64,000 nt of DNA, taken from positions 434,001 through 498,000 of the forward strand of contig CAWATZ010000013.1 in NCBI GenBank assembly GCA_963784995.1, given 5' to 3'. Shown in pieces: positions 62,500 to 64,000 of the stretch; the first letter of the stretch is position 1; every line of letters begins with the position of its first letter. The notes beneath the pieces were generated by a model that did no database searches, had not been told where the DNA came from, and saw only the letters and a list, made by a program, of their open reading frames with translations. Both the position numbers and the translations under genes were made by a program. This DNA comes from CAWATZ01 sp963784995. GTDB taxonomy: Bacteria; Planctomycetota; Planctomycetia; Gemmatales; Gemmataceae.

Positions 62500-63882
62500 T
62501 CACTCCTCCCCCAGGACGCGAACCTCGGGCACGACCAGCGCCTTGGACACCAGGGCCGGCCAGTAGGCGAACACCTCGCGGACGCTGGGCCGACCCGTCG
62601 TGTAGCCGCTCACCCCGGGCGGCCCGGACGTGACCAGCGGGGCGAACTCCTTGGTGAAGCGCTCCACCACCGCCTTGCGTGAATCGTGGACGGCCACGCG
62701 CAGCACCACCTCGGGCGGCTGCTCCGCACGCGGCAGCACCCCAGGCAGACTGTCGCCCGCTCCCAGGCACTCGACGTGGCTGCGCTGCGGCTCGACCCCG
62801 ATGCGTCGCAATCGGTCGAGGATGATCGCTCCGCAGCGTTGCGCCTTGGTGACCGCATCCGGTCCCGCGATCACCAGCGTGCCGCTGGCGGTGTAGCCGT
62901 CGCGGTAGGCGATCGACACCTTGTACGTGTCCGTCGCCGGCTTGCCTCGCGCTCCCGCAATCCGAACGCGGTCGGGGCCGGTCTCGCTCAGCTGCAGGCT
63001 GGTAAAGTCGGCGGTCACGTCCGGGGTCAGATACGCGGCCGGATCGCCGACCTCGTAGAGCAGCTGCTCGGCCACCGTCTCACGGTTAACGGCTCCACCC
63101 GTACTCGGCGGCTTGGTGATCGTGAAGCTGCCATCCGGCTCGATCTCGGCGATCGGATAGCCGACGCCGGCCAGGTCCGTGATGCTCTGCCAGCTGCACC
63201 ACAGGCCGCCGGTGGCCTGGGCACCGCACTCGATCAGGTGGCCGGCGGCGGCGCCCGCACAGAGCCGATCCCAGTCATTCCAGGCCCAGCCGAACTCGTG
63301 GGCCGCCGGGGCCAGCGTCAGGGCGGCATCCGCCACGCGGCCGGTAATCACAATCGAGACGCCGGGCCGACGCAGCGCGTCCACGATCGGCGGACTTCCC
63401 AGGTACGCATTACTGCTGACCACCCGGCTCCGCACCTCGCTCAGCGGAGCCCCGGTGTCGAGATTGGCGAACCTCTCCCCTCGGGCGATCCATTCGTCCA
63501 GCCGGGGGAGCAGGTCGTCGCCGCTGACGATCGCGATGCGCCGTTCGGTCAGACCGGCCTTGTCGAGGACGGCGCGGGCGGCGGCGGCGCAGCCGCGCGG
63601 GTTCATGCCGCCGGCGTTGGTGACGATCTTCAGGCTGCGGCTGCGCCGGAGGACCGGAGTGAGACGTTCGAGGACGTCGATGAAGTCGGTGGCGTAACCG
63701 TGGTCCGGATTGCGCTGCTTGAGCAGCGCCAGGATCGACATGGTCAGCTCGGCCAGGTACTCGAGCGTGAGATAATCGAGCTGGCCCTGCTCGGCCAGGA
63801 ACAGGGGCGCGTCCAGGTTGTCGCCCCAGAAGCCGCAGCCGTTGCCGATGCGAACGGTGGAACGAGTGCCTTGAGCCGTCAT
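62500..63882 (-). CDS. acyclic terpene utilisation AtuA family protein (DUF1446)
   Basis: 460 residues. RIGNGCGFWGDNLDAPLFLA, DYLTLEYLAELTMSILA, IVTNAGGMNPRGCAAAARAV and GRVADAALTLAPAAHEFGW are diagnostic. In Pseudomonas AtuA belongs to the citronellate/geranylate pathway; in other bacteria AtuA-like proteins occur with acyl-CoA carboxylase and enoyl-CoA hydratase genes for branched acyl-CoA breakdown. Here it is followed by its C-terminal-type partner and a hydratase, so the operon likely handles a methyl-branched or isoprenoid acid. Its start lies 15 bases after the end of an upstream gene. Confidence 0.9.
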   Translation of the reverse strand: MTAQGTRSTVRIGNGCGFWGDNLDAPLFLAEQGQLDYLTLEYLAELTMSILALLKQRNPDHGYATDFIDVLERLTPVLRRSRSLKIVTNAGGMNPRGCAAAARAVLDKAGLTERRIAIVSGDDLLPRLDEWIARGERFANLDTGAPLSEVRSRVVSSNAYLGSPPIVDALRRPGVSIVITGRVADAALTLAPAAHEFGWAWNDWDRLCAGAAAGHLIECGAQATGGLWCSWQSITDLAGVGYPIAEIEPDGSFTITKPPSTGGAVNRETVAEQLLYEVGDPAAYLTPDVTADFTSLQLSETGPDRVRIAGARGKPATDTYKVSIAYRDGYTASGTLVIAGPDAVTKAQRCGAIILDRLRRIGVEPQRSHVECLGAGDSLPGVLPRAEQPPEVVLRVAVHDSRKAVVERFTKEFAPLVTSGPPGVSGYTTGRPSVREVFAYWPALVSKALVVPEVRVLGEE

Positions 63883-63897
63883 GGCAATGGCCTTGTG

Positions 63898-64000
63898 TCA
63901 AGAATGCGGGCGTTGCCGCTTGCAGAGCGGAGCATCGATGATCTCGCGCAGGATGAACGCCAGCCGGGCGGACTGCGGCGAACGGAGCAACTTTCCCAGC
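63898..64000 (-). CDS. partial CDS, C-terminal 33 residues of an unknown protein
   Basis: An open frame from the window edge ends with TGA at 63898: LGKLLRSPQSARLAFILREI then IDAPLCKRQRPHS. It ends 15 bases before the AtuA start on the same strand and so probably opens the same operon. Too short to name. Confidence 0.6.
   Translation of the reverse strand, partial: LGKLLRSPQSARLAFILREIIDAPLCKRQRPHS

Overview
The window is about two-thirds G+C and reads as planctomycete chromosome, most likely a Gemmata-like member of the Gemmataceae. The evidence is genic: eukaryotic-type Ser/Thr kinases fused to WD40 propellers, an ECF sigma factor fused through a membrane helix to WD40 blades, a DUF1501 Tat protein, TIGR02996 repeat-companion domains, a hopanoid-type HpnA/glycosyltransferase pair and many long intergenic palindromes. 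No tRNA, rRNA, CRISPR array, phage module or complete insertion sequence was seen.

Layout. 1-6.7 kb: hpnA-like epimerase and GT2, an acyltransferase-like gene, a tight ilvH / unknown / radical-SAM operon, and a serine hydrolase whose frame runs without a stop into ilvH. 6.8-18.2 kb: an accessory stretch of kinase-WD40 genes, an Rpn-type nuclease with a separate copy of its C-terminus, TIGR02996-WD40 and broken genes. 18.2-20 kb: molybdopterin genes moaD-moaE-moaA. 20-32 kb: DUF1501 protein, kinase-TPR, a retropepsin/MoaD chimera, and three WD40 genes with secretion signals. 32-42 kb: voltage-sensor-like membrane protein, sterol-desaturase-family enzyme, HEAT protein, COG0523 metal GTPase with a candidate operator, anti-sigma-type ATPase, and a BarA-like hybrid histidine kinase. 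42-47 kb: an ECF sigma-WD40 gene flanked by two related PIN toxin-antitoxin pairs. 47-55 kb: DUF1152, two secreted proteins, purL, two zinc-ribbon membrane proteins and icd. 55-59 kb: a cluster of DUF4058-like genes and fragments around a DUF4365 pair. 59-64 kb: small secreted and membrane proteins, a TIGR02996-sulfatase-modifying protein, and an AtuA / enoyl-CoA hydratase operon.

How it fits together. Housekeeping modules (ilvH, moa, purL, icd) alternate with paralogous surface-sensing genes: kinases and a sigma factor carry cytoplasmic catalytic parts and WD40 or TPR sensor parts, with stand-alone secreted WD40 proteins beside them. The strongest non-genic signal is sequence-level mobility. 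There are at least eleven long palindromes in several families, some lying in frame inside coding genes (histidine kinase linker, moaA N-terminus, a WD40 gene twice). There is also a three-copy leader carrying a conserved promoter, a two-copy element of about 120 bp, and a 66-bp moaD fragment copied 4 kb away into another gene. About ten genes carry single frameshifts; whether these are biological or assembly indels cannot be decided from sequence alone.
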